From CAAGNP01 sp964611185 (GTDB lineage Bacteria; Bacteroidota; Bacteroidia; Bacteroidales; UBA932), in NCBI GenBank assembly GCA_964611185.1, contig CAZSXE010000007.1:8029-72028 (forward strand): a DNA stretch of 64,000 nt, written 5' to 3'. The translations under genes were made by a program, and so were the position numbers. Positions within the stretch are counted from its first letter, which is position 1. Every line of letters starts with the position of its first letter. This document shows positions 1 through 7,385 of the stretch, piece by piece. A model generated the notes under the pieces. It was given only the letters and a program-made list of their open reading frames with translations. It had not been told where the DNA came from and searched no databases.

Positions 1-813
1 ACGATAGTGGGGCTTTCCGGGATAGTAGCCTTGGCTATTTTGTTGTTAGGAATTGAATTTTGGAATTTTTTTGTCCCTTTTATCTCATTTAATTCTATTT
101 ATCCCCTTATTAATAATATGTCGGCCGCTACTGTACTCCTCAAGGTTCTTATACTCTTAGTGACATTTATACCTTTTATCGGTTTCCTTTACTCAGGTAT
201 TCAGATGCTGTTCGGGTTCAAATCACCTAAATGGAGACCTGGTCTTATTCTTTTCATTATATGGATTGCATCAATAATAGGTATGTTTGTTTTGGGGTTC
301 TCTACTTATTCCAATTATTGGAAAACCGAAAGCAGACATATTTCCAATTCACTTACACTTGATAACGATACACTTTACATCAAATTTACAGGTATTGAAG
401 AGATGAAAGACAATAAGGTCTGGATCGAAGCCGATAGAAATGACTATAAACTTATGTATTTTAACGATTCGGAAAAAAACAACCCGAAAGTGATTCAGTA
501 CCCCTTTATTGAGTTGAAAAATGGTAGTAAGGAGAACTCGAAAATAACAATAGACACCCGTTTTTTCCCTAACGCAATGACACTTTCAGAGATAAAATCA
601 TTCGACAAAACCGAATTTTACAGCTTTGACGGTAAAACGCTTACACTTATGCCCGTTTTTTATGACAAGGAATCACCTGTGAAAGAATTGGGAAGAGAAA
701 TTGAGTTGTATATAGATGATGATGTAACGGTTATAATAAATGATCCCGTCTATCACACATTTGAAAACAACTTTGAATATTCTGATGTGAAATTTTTAAA
801 ATGGTGCGATTAG
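1..813 (+). CDS. C-terminal part of PspC-like membrane protein (5' partial)
   Basis: The frame is open to the left edge of the window (codons ACG ATA GTG lead in), so the gene starts upstream and only about 270 codons are visible. The first 110 residues hold three strongly hydrophobic membrane segments. The rest is a soluble beta-rich tail with alternating hydrophobic and polar residues and no recognisable catalytic motif. The segment with IPFIGFLYSGIQ followed by a Trp-containing membrane helix resembles the region after the PspC domain in Bacteroidota PspC proteins, which are envelope-stress membrane proteins. The PspC domain itself would lie outside the window, so this assignment is by resemblance only. 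It ends 10 nt before the convergent lepA stop. Confidence 0.55.
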   Translation, partial: TIVGLSGIVALAILLLGIEFWNFFVPFISFNSIYPLINNMSAATVLLKVLILLVTFIPFIGFLYSGIQMLFGFKSPKWRPGLILFIIWIASIIGMFVLGFSTYSNYWKTESRHISNSLTLDNDTLYIKFTGIEEMKDNKVWIEADRNDYKLMYFNDSEKNNPKVIQYPFIELKNGSKENSKITIDTRFFPNAMTLSEIKSFDKTEFYSFDGKTLTLMPVFYDKESPVKELGREIELYIDDDVTVIINDPVYHTFENNFEYSDVKFLKWCD

Positions 814-823
814 CTCTCCTTTT

Positions 824-2611
824 TTAATCAAGCTTCAGCACTGCCATAAATGCAGATTGGGGAACCTCGACATTGCCTACCTGGCGCATGCGGCGTTTCC
901 CTTTCTTTTGCTTTTCAAGGAGTTTGCGCTTACGGGTGATATCGCCCCCGTAGCACTTGGCCGTCACATCTTTTCTTACCGCTTTGACGGTCTCACGCGC
1001 TATGATTTTGGCCCCTATGGCCGCCTGAATGGCTATATCAAACTGCTGACGCGGAATAAGTTCTTGTAGTTTTTCGCACATTCTTCTCCCGAAATCATAA
1101 GCATGGTCTCTGTGGATAAGGGACGATAGAGCATCTACCGGCTCAGAATTAAGTAAGATATCGAGCTTAACCAAATCTGCTCTCTGAAATTCGGTAATAT
1201 GATAGTCGAAAGAGGCATACCCCTTAGATATGGACTTGAGCTTATCATAAAAATCAAATACAATTTCCGCCAGGGGCATCTCATAAGTGAGCTCTACCCT
1301 ATCGGAAGTTAAAAAATGCTGACTCTTCAATACCCCCCTTTTATCGAGACAAAGTTTCATAATAGGACCGAAAAATTCGCTTTTAGAAATAATCTGGGCA
1401 CTGATATACGGCTCTTCTATGTGATCTATGAGTGTAGGAGCAGGAAGTCCGGAAGGGTTATGAACATCTACTACCTCCCCCTGTGTGGTATATACTTTAT
1501 ATGAAACATTCGGGACAGTAGTAATGACATCCATATCAAACTCTCTGAAGAGTCTCTCCTGCACTATTTCGAGGTGAAGCAGCCCGAGAAAGCCGCAACG
1601 AAATCCAAAGCCTAAGGCCAATGATGATTCAGGCTCGAAAACAAGGGAAGCATCATTTAGCTGAAACTTTTCAAGAGAAGAACGAAGATCCTCGTATTGA
1701 TCTGCCTCCACGGGATAAACTCCGGCAAAAAGCATCGGTTTTACATCCTCGAAACCTGCGATTGAAGTTTTACAGGGATTTTCAACATGAGTAATCGTAT
1801 CTCCCACTTTTACCTCCACTGCTGTTTTTATTCCCGAAATAATATATCCAACATTTCCTGTACTTACCTCATCGGTGGGGCATAATTTCATTTTAAGACA
1901 CCCTACTTCATCTGCATCGTATTCTTTTCCTGTGTTGAAAAACTTAACCTTATCTCCGCGATGTATTACTCCGTTTTTAACTTTGAAGTATGCTATAATC
2001 CCCCTGAAAGAGTTAAAGACAGAGTCAAATATAAGTGCCTGCAATGGAGCATTTTCATCTCCTTTGGGAGCAGGAACTTTTTCCACTATTGCTTCAAGAA
2101 TTTCAGGTACTCCCTGTCCTGTCTTGGCACTACACAGGAGAATATCCTCTTCCTTACACCCTATAAGATCAATTATCTGATCCTTAACCACATCCACCAT
2201 GGCAGAATCCATATCGATTTTATTCAATACCGGAATAATTTCCAAATCGTGGCTTATGGCCAAATAAAGATTTGAAATGGTCTGCGCCTGAATGCCCTGT
2301 GTAGCATCTACTACCAAAAGAGCCCCCTCACAAGAAGCGATAGCTCTCGACACTTCGTAAGAAAAATCGACATGACCGGGGGTATCAAGAAGATTAAGTG
2401 TGTAATCTTTTCCCAGATGACGATATATCATCTGGATGGCGTGACTTTTTATGGTTATACCCTTTTCCCTCTCTAAATCCATCGAATCGAGAACTTGGTT
2501 CTCCATTTCTCTTGCATTCAATGTATTGGTCTGTTCCAACAGCCTGTCGGCAAGGGTGCTTTTACCGTGATCGATATGAGCAATGATGCAGAAATTTCTT
2601 ATGTACTTCAT
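824..2611 (-). CDS. lepA: Elongation factor 4 (LepA), ribosome back-translocating GTPase
   Basis: Full-length LepA/EF4 (595 residues, usual size about 600), a translation GTPase that acts on stalled or mistranslocated 70S ribosomes at the cytoplasmic membrane. The G domain is intact: P-loop AHIDHGKST at residues 11-19, DTPGHVDF near 77-84 with the catalytic His, and NKID near 130. The LepA-specific C-terminal domain is present, with the conserved GGDITRKRKLLEKQKKGK stretch near the end. It starts at ATG 2609-2611 and is divergent from the transketolase operon, sharing an 88-nt promoter region with it. Identification is secure. Confidence 0.98.
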   Translation of the reverse strand: MKYIRNFCIIAHIDHGKSTLADRLLEQTNTLNAREMENQVLDSMDLEREKGITIKSHAIQMIYRHLGKDYTLNLLDTPGHVDFSYEVSRAIASCEGALLVVDATQGIQAQTISNLYLAISHDLEIIPVLNKIDMDSAMVDVVKDQIIDLIGCKEEDILLCSAKTGQGVPEILEAIVEKVPAPKGDENAPLQALIFDSVFNSFRGIIAYFKVKNGVIHRGDKVKFFNTGKEYDADEVGCLKMKLCPTDEVSTGNVGYIISGIKTAVEVKVGDTITHVENPCKTSIAGFEDVKPMLFAGVYPVEADQYEDLRSSLEKFQLNDASLVFEPESSLALGFGFRCGFLGLLHLEIVQERLFREFDMDVITTVPNVSYKVYTTQGEVVDVHNPSGLPAPTLIDHIEEPYISAQIISKSEFFGPIMKLCLDKRGVLKSQHFLTSDRVELTYEMPLAEIVFDFYDKLKSISKGYASFDYHITEFQRADLVKLDILLNSEPVDALSSLIHRDHAYDFGRRMCEKLQELIPRQQFDIAIQAAIGAKIIARETVKAVRKDVTAKCYGGDITRKRKLLEKQKKGKRRMRQVGNVEVPQSAFMAVLKLD

Positions 2612-2629
2612 TTACTTTATAATAAGGTG

Positions 2630-2661
2630 CAAATATACATTCAAATTTGATTTTTCTCAAA
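2630..2661 (-). promoter_or_regulatory. Promoter of lepA
   Basis: On the minus strand there is a perfect -7 element TATATTTG (2630-2637) and a -33 element TTTG (2658-2661) separated by 20 nt. This matches the Bacteroides primary sigma consensus TTTG/TAnnTTTG. The -7 box lies 18 nt upstream of the lepA ATG, implying a short leader. Seen by eye; no transcript data. Confidence 0.6.
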
Positions 2662-2676
2662 TTCATACTAACTTAG
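2646..2676 (+). promoter_or_regulatory. Promoter of transketolase operon
   Basis: TTTG at 2646-2649, a 19-nt spacer, then TAACTTAG at 2669-2676 (one mismatch to TAnnTTTG). The transketolase ATG follows 23 nt later at 2700. It overlaps the divergent lepA promoter, so the two may compete for polymerase. Confidence 0.5.
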
Positions 2677-2699
2677 CAAATTCAATTACTCAATTTATT

Positions 2700-3545
2700 A
2701 TGTTAAACATAACTCAACTATCAGACACTGCCTCTCAAATCAGGCGGGATATTATCAGAATGGTAACTATGGCCAAATCTGGGCATCCGGGCGGCTCAAT
2801 GAGCAGTACGGATATTGTTACTGCATTGTTTTTCAATGAGATGAAACATTCTCCCAAAAGCTGGAAAAGAGACGGAAAAGGTAACGATATGTTCTTTCTT
2901 TCTGCCGGACATATCTCTCCCCTTTTCTACAGTGTCCTCGCACGCAGCGGCTATTTTCCCGTAAGCGAACTCTCTACATTTAGAAAAATCGGATCGAGGC
3001 TTCAAGGTCATCCTTCGGTCGAAAGAGGGCTACCGGGGGTATATGAGGCTGCCGGCTCATTGGGACAGGGTCTCTCTGTGGCTATCGGAGCAGCTCTTGC
3101 CAAAAAACTTGAAAACGACCTTAGCTATGTCTATGTCCTTATGGGAGATGGAGAAAGCGAAGAGGGTCAAATATGGGAAGCTTCTATGTTCGGAGCACAT
3201 CACAAAGTAGATAACCTTATCGCCATGACCGACTGGAACGGGCAGCAGATAGACGGACCGGTAAGTTCTGTTATGAATCTCGGCGACCTTGAAGGTAAAT
3301 GGAAATCTTTCGGGTGGAAATGTGTTGTCGCAGACGGTCACGATTTCGTTAAGATTCTCGATGCTTTCAAACAAGCAAAAGAGCTGTCAGGTCACGGATT
3401 CCCTGTAATGATTCTCTTCAAAACAGATATGGGGCATGGTGTTGATTTTATGGCAGGTACTCACAAATGGCACGGAAAAGCTCCATCTGCCGAACAATGC
3501 GAACAGGCACTTTCTCAATTAAAAGAAACTTTAGGAGATTTTTAA
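2700..3545 (+). CDS. Transketolase, N-terminal (TPP-binding) subunit
   Basis: First half of a split transketolase (281 residues from the ATG at 2700). It carries the thiamine-diphosphate domain with SGHPGGSMS near the N-terminus, the GQGLSVAIG segment and the GDGESEEGQIWEA Mg/TPP motif. It would pair with the next gene to form the non-oxidative pentose phosphate enzyme that moves two-carbon units between sugar phosphates. The reading frame is open further upstream, to 2583 inside lepA, but that extension has no family resemblance and runs through the promoter, so I chose 2700. One nucleotide separates its stop from the next start. The split form is a normal family variant. Confidence 0.93.
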   Translation: MLNITQLSDTASQIRRDIIRMVTMAKSGHPGGSMSSTDIVTALFFNEMKHSPKSWKRDGKGNDMFFLSAGHISPLFYSVLARSGYFPVSELSTFRKIGSRLQGHPSVERGLPGVYEAAGSLGQGLSVAIGAALAKKLENDLSYVYVLMGDGESEEGQIWEASMFGAHHKVDNLIAMTDWNGQQIDGPVSSVMNLGDLEGKWKSFGWKCVVADGHDFVKILDAFKQAKELSGHGFPVMILFKTDMGHGVDFMAGTHKWHGKAPSAEQCEQALSQLKETLGDF

Positions 3546-3546
3546 T

Positions 3547-4503
3547 ATGACTTTTGAAAATAGTGGAAACAAAGACACTCGTTCCGGTTTTGGAGCAGGT
3601 CTTGCAGAATTAGGCAGGAAAAATCCTGCAGTTGTAGCTCTCTGCGCCGATTTAATCGGTTCTTTGAAAATGGATGAATTTGTAAAGGAAAATCCTGAGA
3701 GATTTTTCCAATGCGGTATTGCCGAGGCCAATATGATCGGAGTAGCAGCAGGACTCTCTCTAAGCGGGAAAATTCCGTTTGTAGGTTCGTTTGCCAATTT
3801 CGTAACAGCTCGTGTTTATGATCAAATCCGCCAAAGTGTCGCCTACGGCAATACTAATGTGAAGATTTGTGCATCCCACGCAGGCATTACCCTGGGAGAG
3901 GATGGGGCTACACATCAGACAATGGAAGACATCGGTCTTATGAGGATGCTTCCGGGGATGACAGTGATTAATCCCTGTGACTATAATCAAACGAAGGCAG
4001 CTACCATTGCGATAGCGGAGCACAAGGGCCCCGTTTATCTTCGATTCGGGAGACCGGGGGTACCGAATTTTACCCCTGCGGATCAGAAATTCGAGATAGG
4101 AAAAGCATTGAAAATGATAGAAGGAAAGGATGTCACAATCTTTGCCACAGGGCATCTTGTGTGGGAATCCATTCAAGCAGCACTATCTCTCAAAGAATCT
4201 GGTATTTCGGTGGAATTAATTGATATTCACACTATTAAGCCGCTCGACGAAAAAGCTGTTATTGACTCTGTGCGCAAAACAGGGGCAGTCGTCTGCGCTG
4301 AAGAGCATCTTATTGCCGGAGGCTTGGGAGAGCTTATTTCAGGTCTTCTCGCCAGAGTGCTACCCACCCCTGTAGAATTTATCTCGGTAAATGATAAATT
4401 CGGGCAGAGCGGCACCCCCTCAGAGCTTATGACTGCGTACGGGCTTGATTGTGCTCATATTGTAGAAGCCGTTAAAAAGGTATTGGGAAGAAAAAATGGT
4501 TGA
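3547..4503 (+). CDS. Transketolase, C-terminal (pyrimidine-binding plus C-terminal) subunit
   Basis: Second half of the split transketolase (318 residues). The pyrimidine-binding domain includes the Glu of RFFQCGIAEANMIGVAAGL that activates TPP, the FANFVTARVYDQIRQSVAY segment and GEDGATHQ. A transketolase C-terminal domain follows from about residue 185. It needs the preceding gene product to be active. Its last 8 nt (ATGGTTGA) overlap the start of the sigma factor gene, so the two are probably translationally coupled. That is unusual company for a central carbon enzyme. Confidence 0.93.
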   Translation: MTFENSGNKDTRSGFGAGLAELGRKNPAVVALCADLIGSLKMDEFVKENPERFFQCGIAEANMIGVAAGLSLSGKIPFVGSFANFVTARVYDQIRQSVAYGNTNVKICASHAGITLGEDGATHQTMEDIGLMRMLPGMTVINPCDYNQTKAATIAIAEHKGPVYLRFGRPGVPNFTPADQKFEIGKALKMIEGKDVTIFATGHLVWESIQAALSLKESGISVELIDIHTIKPLDEKAVIDSVRKTGAVVCAEEHLIAGGLGELISGLLARVLPTPVEFISVNDKFGQSGTPSELMTAYGLDCAHIVEAVKKVLGRKNG

Positions 4504-5041
4504 CGATAAAGAAATTCTGAGTATTTACCACGAAGGAGGGAGGGAGGAATACGCCTTCAATCTCATCGTGCGCAAATATTCGGAGCGTCTTTATTGGCAC
4601 ATAAGAAAATTGGTCTCAGACCACGAAGAGGCCAATGATTTATTACAAAACACACTTGTAAAAGTCTGGAGATTCCTCCCCGATTTCAGAGAGGAATCAC
4701 AGCTTTTTACATGGCTATACCGCATTGCTACAAATGAAACTCTCTCTTTTTTGAAAAAGGAGAGGTTAAAATATACTTTTTCTCTTACGGACTATGAGTC
4801 TGTTTTGGCAGAGAAACTCGAGGCAGATCCATATTTCAACGGAGATAATATTCAGAGAGAGCTTTATAAATCTATAGGGAAACTTCCTCCTAAACAGAGG
4901 GTGGTTTTCAATATGCGTTATTTCGAGGAGATGAAATATGAAGACATAGCCGAGGTTCTCGGCGGTTCGGTAGGTTCGTTAAAAGCCTCTTATCATCACG
5001 CATTTACTAAGATTCAAAAAAGTTTGGAAGATGCAGATTAA
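4496..5041 (+). CDS. ECF-type RNA polymerase sigma factor
   Basis: A 181-residue sigma-70 family protein of extracytoplasmic-function size. Region 2 is visible at about residues 20-90 (EEANDLLQNTLVKVWRF and the Trp-rich FTWLYRIATNETLSFLKKE). Region 4 is at about 125-178 (LPPKQRVVFNMRYFEEMKYEDIAEVLGGS, a helix-turn-helix). It overlaps the transketolase stop by 8 nt. The next two genes encode an anti-sigma-like membrane protein and a periplasmic CpxP-like protein, so this looks like an envelope-stress module. The signal and regulon cannot be read from the sequence. Confidence 0.93.
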   Translation: MVDDKEILSIYHEGGREEYAFNLIVRKYSERLYWHIRKLVSDHEEANDLLQNTLVKVWRFLPDFREESQLFTWLYRIATNETLSFLKKERLKYTFSLTDYESVLAEKLEADPYFNGDNIQRELYKSIGKLPPKQRVVFNMRYFEEMKYEDIAEVLGGSVGSLKASYHHAFTKIQKSLEDAD

Positions 5042-5072
5042 TCTTTTTATATCAAAAACAGTCTAACCAAAT

Positions 5073-5540
5073 ATGGAAAGTGATAACAAACACCGTTTTA
5101 CAGATTTGAGTCATCAGGAATTGAAAGATAATCCTTTTTCTGTTCCCGATAATTACTTTTCATCTTTGGAGGAAAATGTAAGGGAAAAGGTTCACCATTC
5201 AGAAAAAATCTATCCCCGCTTCCAGCAGATTAAAAGTTACCTTACCCTTGCTGTCTCTTTTTTAGTGGTTTTGGGAATTGGATATGGAGTTCTATCCCTC
5301 ACCCCTATTCTTCAGAGAAGCAGCTTGAATATTGAAAATGACGAATTTACGGCATTAATAAATGATGGATACATCAATGAAAGATTCGTCGATTATCTTT
5401 ACGATGAGATAAGTATTAAAGAGACCCTCGACACTACTAATATCTTCATATCCGATTCGTTTTCTGAAGTAATTGAAAATGAACTCTCAGAAAATGAATT
5501 GATTGACTATCTAAACAGTTATACCTACAATGACAAATAA
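5073..5540 (+). CDS. Putative membrane anti-sigma factor
   Basis: A 155-residue protein with a cytoplasmic N-terminal part containing NPFSVPDNYF (about residues 20-29), a motif often seen in small Bacteroidota proteins beside ECF sigma genes. One membrane helix follows at about 56-80, then a short acidic periplasmic tail. No ZAS-type zinc motif (HxxxCxxC) is present, so it is not a classical zinc anti-sigma. The function is inferred from topology and position directly after the sigma factor. Its stop overlaps the next gene by 11 nt. Confidence 0.65.
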   Translation: MESDNKHRFTDLSHQELKDNPFSVPDNYFSSLEENVREKVHHSEKIYPRFQQIKSYLTLAVSFLVVLGIGYGVLSLTPILQRSSLNIENDEFTALINDGYINERFVDYLYDEISIKETLDTTNIFISDSFSEVIENELSENELIDYLNSYTYNDK

Positions 5541-6045
5541 ATCCATATCTATGACCCGATTCATTACAATTACCATTTCCATATTATTGGCTTTCCCCCT
5601 TTTCGCTCAAAACCAGAAGAATGATAAAAACGAGCAGATTATCTCTGCTAAAATTGCATTTTTTACCACTGAAATAGGAATTACCCCTGAAGAAGCTCAG
5701 GTGTTTTGGCCTATTTATAATGAGTATTGGGAGGAGATTCAAAATGTTCATAGAAAATCAAAACAGACTCTTTGTAAAATCAGAGAGTATAACTCCGATA
5801 AAGACATTTCAAATTCTGAGTTAAAAAAATTAACTGAAGAGTATGTTGAGAGTTTTACCATCGAGGGAAAATTACAGAAGAAATATTTTGCCGAATTCTG
5901 CAAAATTTTCTCTGCTGAAAAAGTCGCCAAATTATATGTGGCTGAAGAGAGTTTCAGATGGAAACTTACCAAAATGTGGAGAGAGCAGCATAGAAAAGAG
6001 TTTCAAAAGGGGGAAATGACACCGCCAAAGGATGACGAAAAATGA
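5530..6045 (+). CDS. Periplasmic CpxP/Spy-like protein
   Basis: A 171-residue exported protein: an N-terminal signal peptide ends near AFPLFAQ (about residue 26), followed by an almost entirely helical, charged mature region. The segment IGITPEEAQVFWPIYNEYW resembles the LTxxQ-type helices of Spy/CpxP-like periplasmic proteins commonly found in Bacteroidota ECF operons. A second start at 5551 (MTRFITIT) would give a tighter signal peptide. By position it may sense envelope stress or metals, or modulate the anti-sigma protein; this is inference. Its stop overlaps the lolD start by 4 nt. Confidence 0.7.
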   Translation: MTNKSISMTRFITITISILLAFPLFAQNQKNDKNEQIISAKIAFFTTEIGITPEEAQVFWPIYNEYWEEIQNVHRKSKQTLCKIREYNSDKDISNSELKKLTEEYVESFTIEGKLQKKYFAEFCKIFSAEKVAKLYVAEESFRWKLTKMWREQHRKEFQKGEMTPPKDDEK

Positions 6046-6695
6046 TAGAAGCTACTAATATTGAAAAATCATTCGGACTGCTCAAGGTACTCGATGGTGT
6101 TGATTTTCAGGCAAAAGCAGCGGAAGTGGTTTCGATTGTGGGGGCGAGTGGAGCAGGTAAATCCACTTTGCTACAAATATTGGGTTCTCTCACAAAACCT
6201 GATTCCGGCAGAGTTATTATAGATAACACAGATATTTTTTCTCTTTCAGACAATTTGTTGTCGGATTTCAGAAATAAAAAAATCGGCTTTGTATTTCAAT
6301 TTCACCACCTTCTTCCCGAATTTACTGCCCTTGAAAATGTGATGATTCCTTCTCTGATTTCTCACAATTCGGCCTCTTCTGCAAAAAAAGAAGCTGTTAC
6401 CATTTTGAAAGAGATGGGGCTTGGAGATAGAATTGGGCACAAGCCTTCCGAACTCTCCGGTGGAGAGCAGCAGAGAGTCGCCATTGCGCGAGCAATAATC
6501 AACAATCCTACAGTGCTGTTTGCTGACGAGCCTTCGGGCAATCTTGACAGCAACACCAAGGGGGAGATTCATAAGCTCTTTTTCGATCTGAGGGATCGTT
6601 ACGGACTTACAGTGGTAATCGTCACTCACGACAGGGACCTCGCCAAGATGTCCGACAGAATGCTTACGATGGCAGATGGTAAAATCAGCAAATGA
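6042..6695 (+). CDS. lolD: ABC transporter ATP-binding protein, LolD-like
   Basis: A 217-residue ATPase of the MacB/LolD/FtsE class. Walker A is GASGAGKST at residues 34-42, the signature is LSGGEQQR, and Walker B is TVLFADEPSGNLD followed by the switch His in VTHDRD. In family members this energises extraction of lipoproteins from the inner membrane to LolA (LolCDE). No permease gene is adjacent, so LolD rather than another MacB-class ATPase rests on size and sequence resemblance. It overlaps the previous gene by 4 nt and the next by 20 nt. Confidence 0.8.
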   Translation: MIEATNIEKSFGLLKVLDGVDFQAKAAEVVSIVGASGAGKSTLLQILGSLTKPDSGRVIIDNTDIFSLSDNLLSDFRNKKIGFVFQFHHLLPEFTALENVMIPSLISHNSASSAKKEAVTILKEMGLGDRIGHKPSELSGGEQQRVAIARAIINNPTVLFADEPSGNLDSNTKGEIHKLFFDLRDRYGLTVVIVTHDRDLAKMSDRMLTMADGKISK

Positions 6696-7350
6696 ATATT
6701 TCAAAATCGGTTCATTAGTTCTTAAAAACCGCGATTCTTCTATGAAAATAGGGACAGATAGCATATTGCTTGGAAAGTGGATAGAGCCGCTTCCCGATGA
6801 TAAGATGATGCTTGATATCGGTACCGGTACGGGGATTATAGCTCTGATGGCGGCAGAAAAGAGAAGTGCGGCAGTATTGCCGGAGGCGAAAGATTTCACA
6901 ATATACGCAATAGATATAGATGAGGCTTCGGTGGAAGAGGCTCGATTTAATTTCGATGCTTCGTCGTGGAAAGATTGCCTGAAAGGGGAAAAAGTGTCAC
7001 TCAGGGATTTCGCACAGAAAACTTCAATTAAATTCGATTATATTTTTTCAAATCCTCCGTTTTTTTCCAATTCACTGAAAGCTCCGGATGCGAGGAGGTC
7101 TAATGCAAGACACTCCGAATCACTGCCTTATGAGGAAATTATAAGCGCCGCTTTCACACTGCTGAGACGAGGTGGGAGAATTGCGGTCATTCTGCCGAGT
7201 GAGGAGGCTAAAAAATTTCAGTATATGGCAGAATTTTATCATATCGGGAGGGAGGAACATAGAGCTTTGAATCTGACTCGTATTGAAAAGGTACAGACAT
7301 CACATAATAAACCGGCCAAAAGATGGCTGATGGAATTTACTCTTAGATAA
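6676..7350 (+). CDS. tRNA1(Val) A37 N6-methyltransferase, TrmN6-like
   Basis: A 224-residue SAM-dependent methyltransferase. The N-terminal segment ANEYFKIGSLVLKN followed by MKIGTDSILLG is typical of TrmN6/YfiC. The SAM motif LDIGTGTGIIALMAA is present, and the N6-adenine methylase motif NPPF lies within IFSNPPFFSNS. It likely methylates A37 of a valine tRNA. The start at 6676 lies inside lolD (20-nt overlap); a later start would cut into the conserved N-terminus. It is the last gene of the transketolase-sigma operon. Confidence 0.85.
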   Translation: MVKSANEYFKIGSLVLKNRDSSMKIGTDSILLGKWIEPLPDDKMMLDIGTGTGIIALMAAEKRSAAVLPEAKDFTIYAIDIDEASVEEARFNFDASSWKDCLKGEKVSLRDFAQKTSIKFDYIFSNPPFFSNSLKAPDARRSNARHSESLPYEEIISAAFTLLRRGGRIAVILPSEEAKKFQYMAEFYHIGREEHRALNLTRIEKVQTSHNKPAKRWLMEFTLR

Positions 7351-7357
7351 TTTTTAT

Positions 7358-7365
7358 TATTTTTG
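7358..7365 (+). promoter_or_regulatory. Promoter -7 element for the LytS/LytTR pair
   Basis: TATTTTTG is a perfect TAnnTTTG box 20 nt before the ATG at 7386. A weak -33 candidate TTTA lies at 7336-7339, 18 nt upstream. Confidence 0.5.
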
Positions 7366-7385
7366 TCTGAGAAATATCTTTCACT

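Noticed and set aside
1875..2180. Antisense open frames opposite lepA
   Set aside because: They are shadows of the GC pattern of lepA, without family resemblance or promoters.
2583..2699. Longer transketolase start at 2583
   Set aside because: It adds 39 codons inside lepA and the promoter, with no family resemblance. The ATG at 2700 gives the expected N-terminus.
3531..3560. Transketolase split as a frameshift artefact
   Set aside because: Both halves have proper stop and start codons one nucleotide apart and match known two-subunit transketolases, so a sequencing error is unlikely.
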